Positions 5,341-5,616 of a stretch of DNA of 5,616 nucleotides are shown here, piece after piece; position 1 is the first letter of the stretch, and every line of letters begins with the position of its first letter. Source of the DNA: Leucobacter sp. Lineage in GTDB: Bacteria; Actinomycetota; Actinomycetes; Actinomycetales; Microbacteriaceae. A model generated the notes under the pieces. The model was given only the letters and a program-made list of their open reading frames with translations. It had not been told where the DNA came from and did no database searches. The stretch covers positions 1-5,616 of the forward strand of contig JAAZHL010000210.1 in assembly GCA_012510755.1 (NCBI GenBank), read 5' to 3'. The translations under genes were made by a program, and so were the position numbers.

Positions 5341-5616
5341 CTAACGCCGAGTGCCGTCGTGATTCCACAATTCTGAGCAACCACGGCGATGACTGGTCAC
5401 GAGATGGGCGTCAACGATGCCAATCGCTGTCATCAGCGCATACATAGTCGTGGGGCCAACGTATTTAAAGCCGAGACCCTTGAGTTCTTTGGCGAGCGCT
5501 ACCGCCTCGGGCGAAGTGGTCGGCACGTCGGCGTCGGTCAACGGCACTGGTGAGGAGTCGGGCATGTATGACCACACGAGCTCGCCAAGGTGAGTGCCGC
5601 GATCGCGAAGTTTCAA
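5341..5616 (-). CDS. tag: DNA-3-methyladenine glycosylase I, C-terminal part (5' end outside window)
   Basis: Tag excises N3-methyladenine from alkylated DNA to start base-excision repair. About 91 codons are visible, roughly the second half of a ~190-residue protein; the catalytic N-terminal residues lie to the right of the window. Family features are LGELVWSYMPD (fragment residues 10-20), DVPTTSPEAVALAKELKGLGFKYVGPTTMYALMTAIGIVDAH (30-71) and a basic tail. The core LAKELKGLGFKYVGPTT closely matches the SKxLKxRGFxFVGxT pattern of Tag. In E. coli Tag the C-terminal NDHxxxC supplies two zinc ligands. Here the His is kept (DAH, residue 71) but the residue four further on is Ser, and the only Cys is nine further on (RRGC). 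The TTG at the very edge is an internal Leu codon, not a start. The stop TAG lies 91 bp upstream of gatC on the same strand, with no terminator-like hairpin between. Confidence 0.92.
   Translation of the reverse strand: MKLRDRGTHLGELVWSYMPDSSPVPLTDADVPTTSPEAVALAKELKGLGFKYVGPTTMYALMTAIGIVDAHLVTSHRRGCSELWNHDGTRR

Overview
The window is a housekeeping stretch of a bacterial chromosome, most likely from a moderately GC-rich actinobacterium, possibly Microbacteriaceae or a relative. This rests on the character of the encoded GatCAB, Tag and alcohol dehydrogenase proteins, the GC-biased codon use and the gatC-gatA-gatB order. Genus cannot be fixed from the sequence alone, and GC content was judged by eye, not calculated. 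I see no mobile element, CRISPR array, RNA gene or phage signature.

Layout from left to right: (1) 1-627, plus strand, the C-terminal half of a hydroxymethylglutaryl-CoA synthase (mevalonate pathway), open at the left edge. (2) 628-765, a convergent intergenic region with a perfect 21-bp-stem hairpin and, next to it, a second 11-bp-stem hairpin. (3) 766-1719, minus strand, a compact zinc-type medium-chain alcohol dehydrogenase that lacks the structural-zinc lobe, with a strong Shine-Dalgarno. (4) 1720-1866, intergenic, with a 13-bp-stem terminator-like hairpin just after the gat operon. (5) 1867-5249, minus strand, gatC-gatA-gatB, encoding the three subunits of the tRNA-dependent amidotransferase as a tight operon (9-nt gap between gatC and gatA, 1-nt TAATG overlap between gatA and gatB). 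(6) 5250-5340, a 91-bp intergenic region with a plausible promoter, a heptamer direct repeat and a small dyad. (7) 5341-5616, minus strand, the C-terminal part of DNA-3-methyladenine glycosylase I (Tag), open at the right edge.

The genes fall into independent units. GatCAB makes Gln-tRNA(Gln) and/or Asn-tRNA(Asn) from the mischarged Glu- or Asp-tRNAs. The dehydrogenase appears monocistronic, with hairpins on both sides. HMG-CoA synthase presumably belongs to a mevalonate cluster to the left of the window. Tag repairs alkylated DNA and may read through into gatCAB, since no terminator separates them. No previously undescribed system is evident. The points most worth a second look are the unusually long perfect hairpin at the convergent junction, the mevalonate enzyme in an apparent actinobacterium, and the altered metal sites in Tag and the dehydrogenase.
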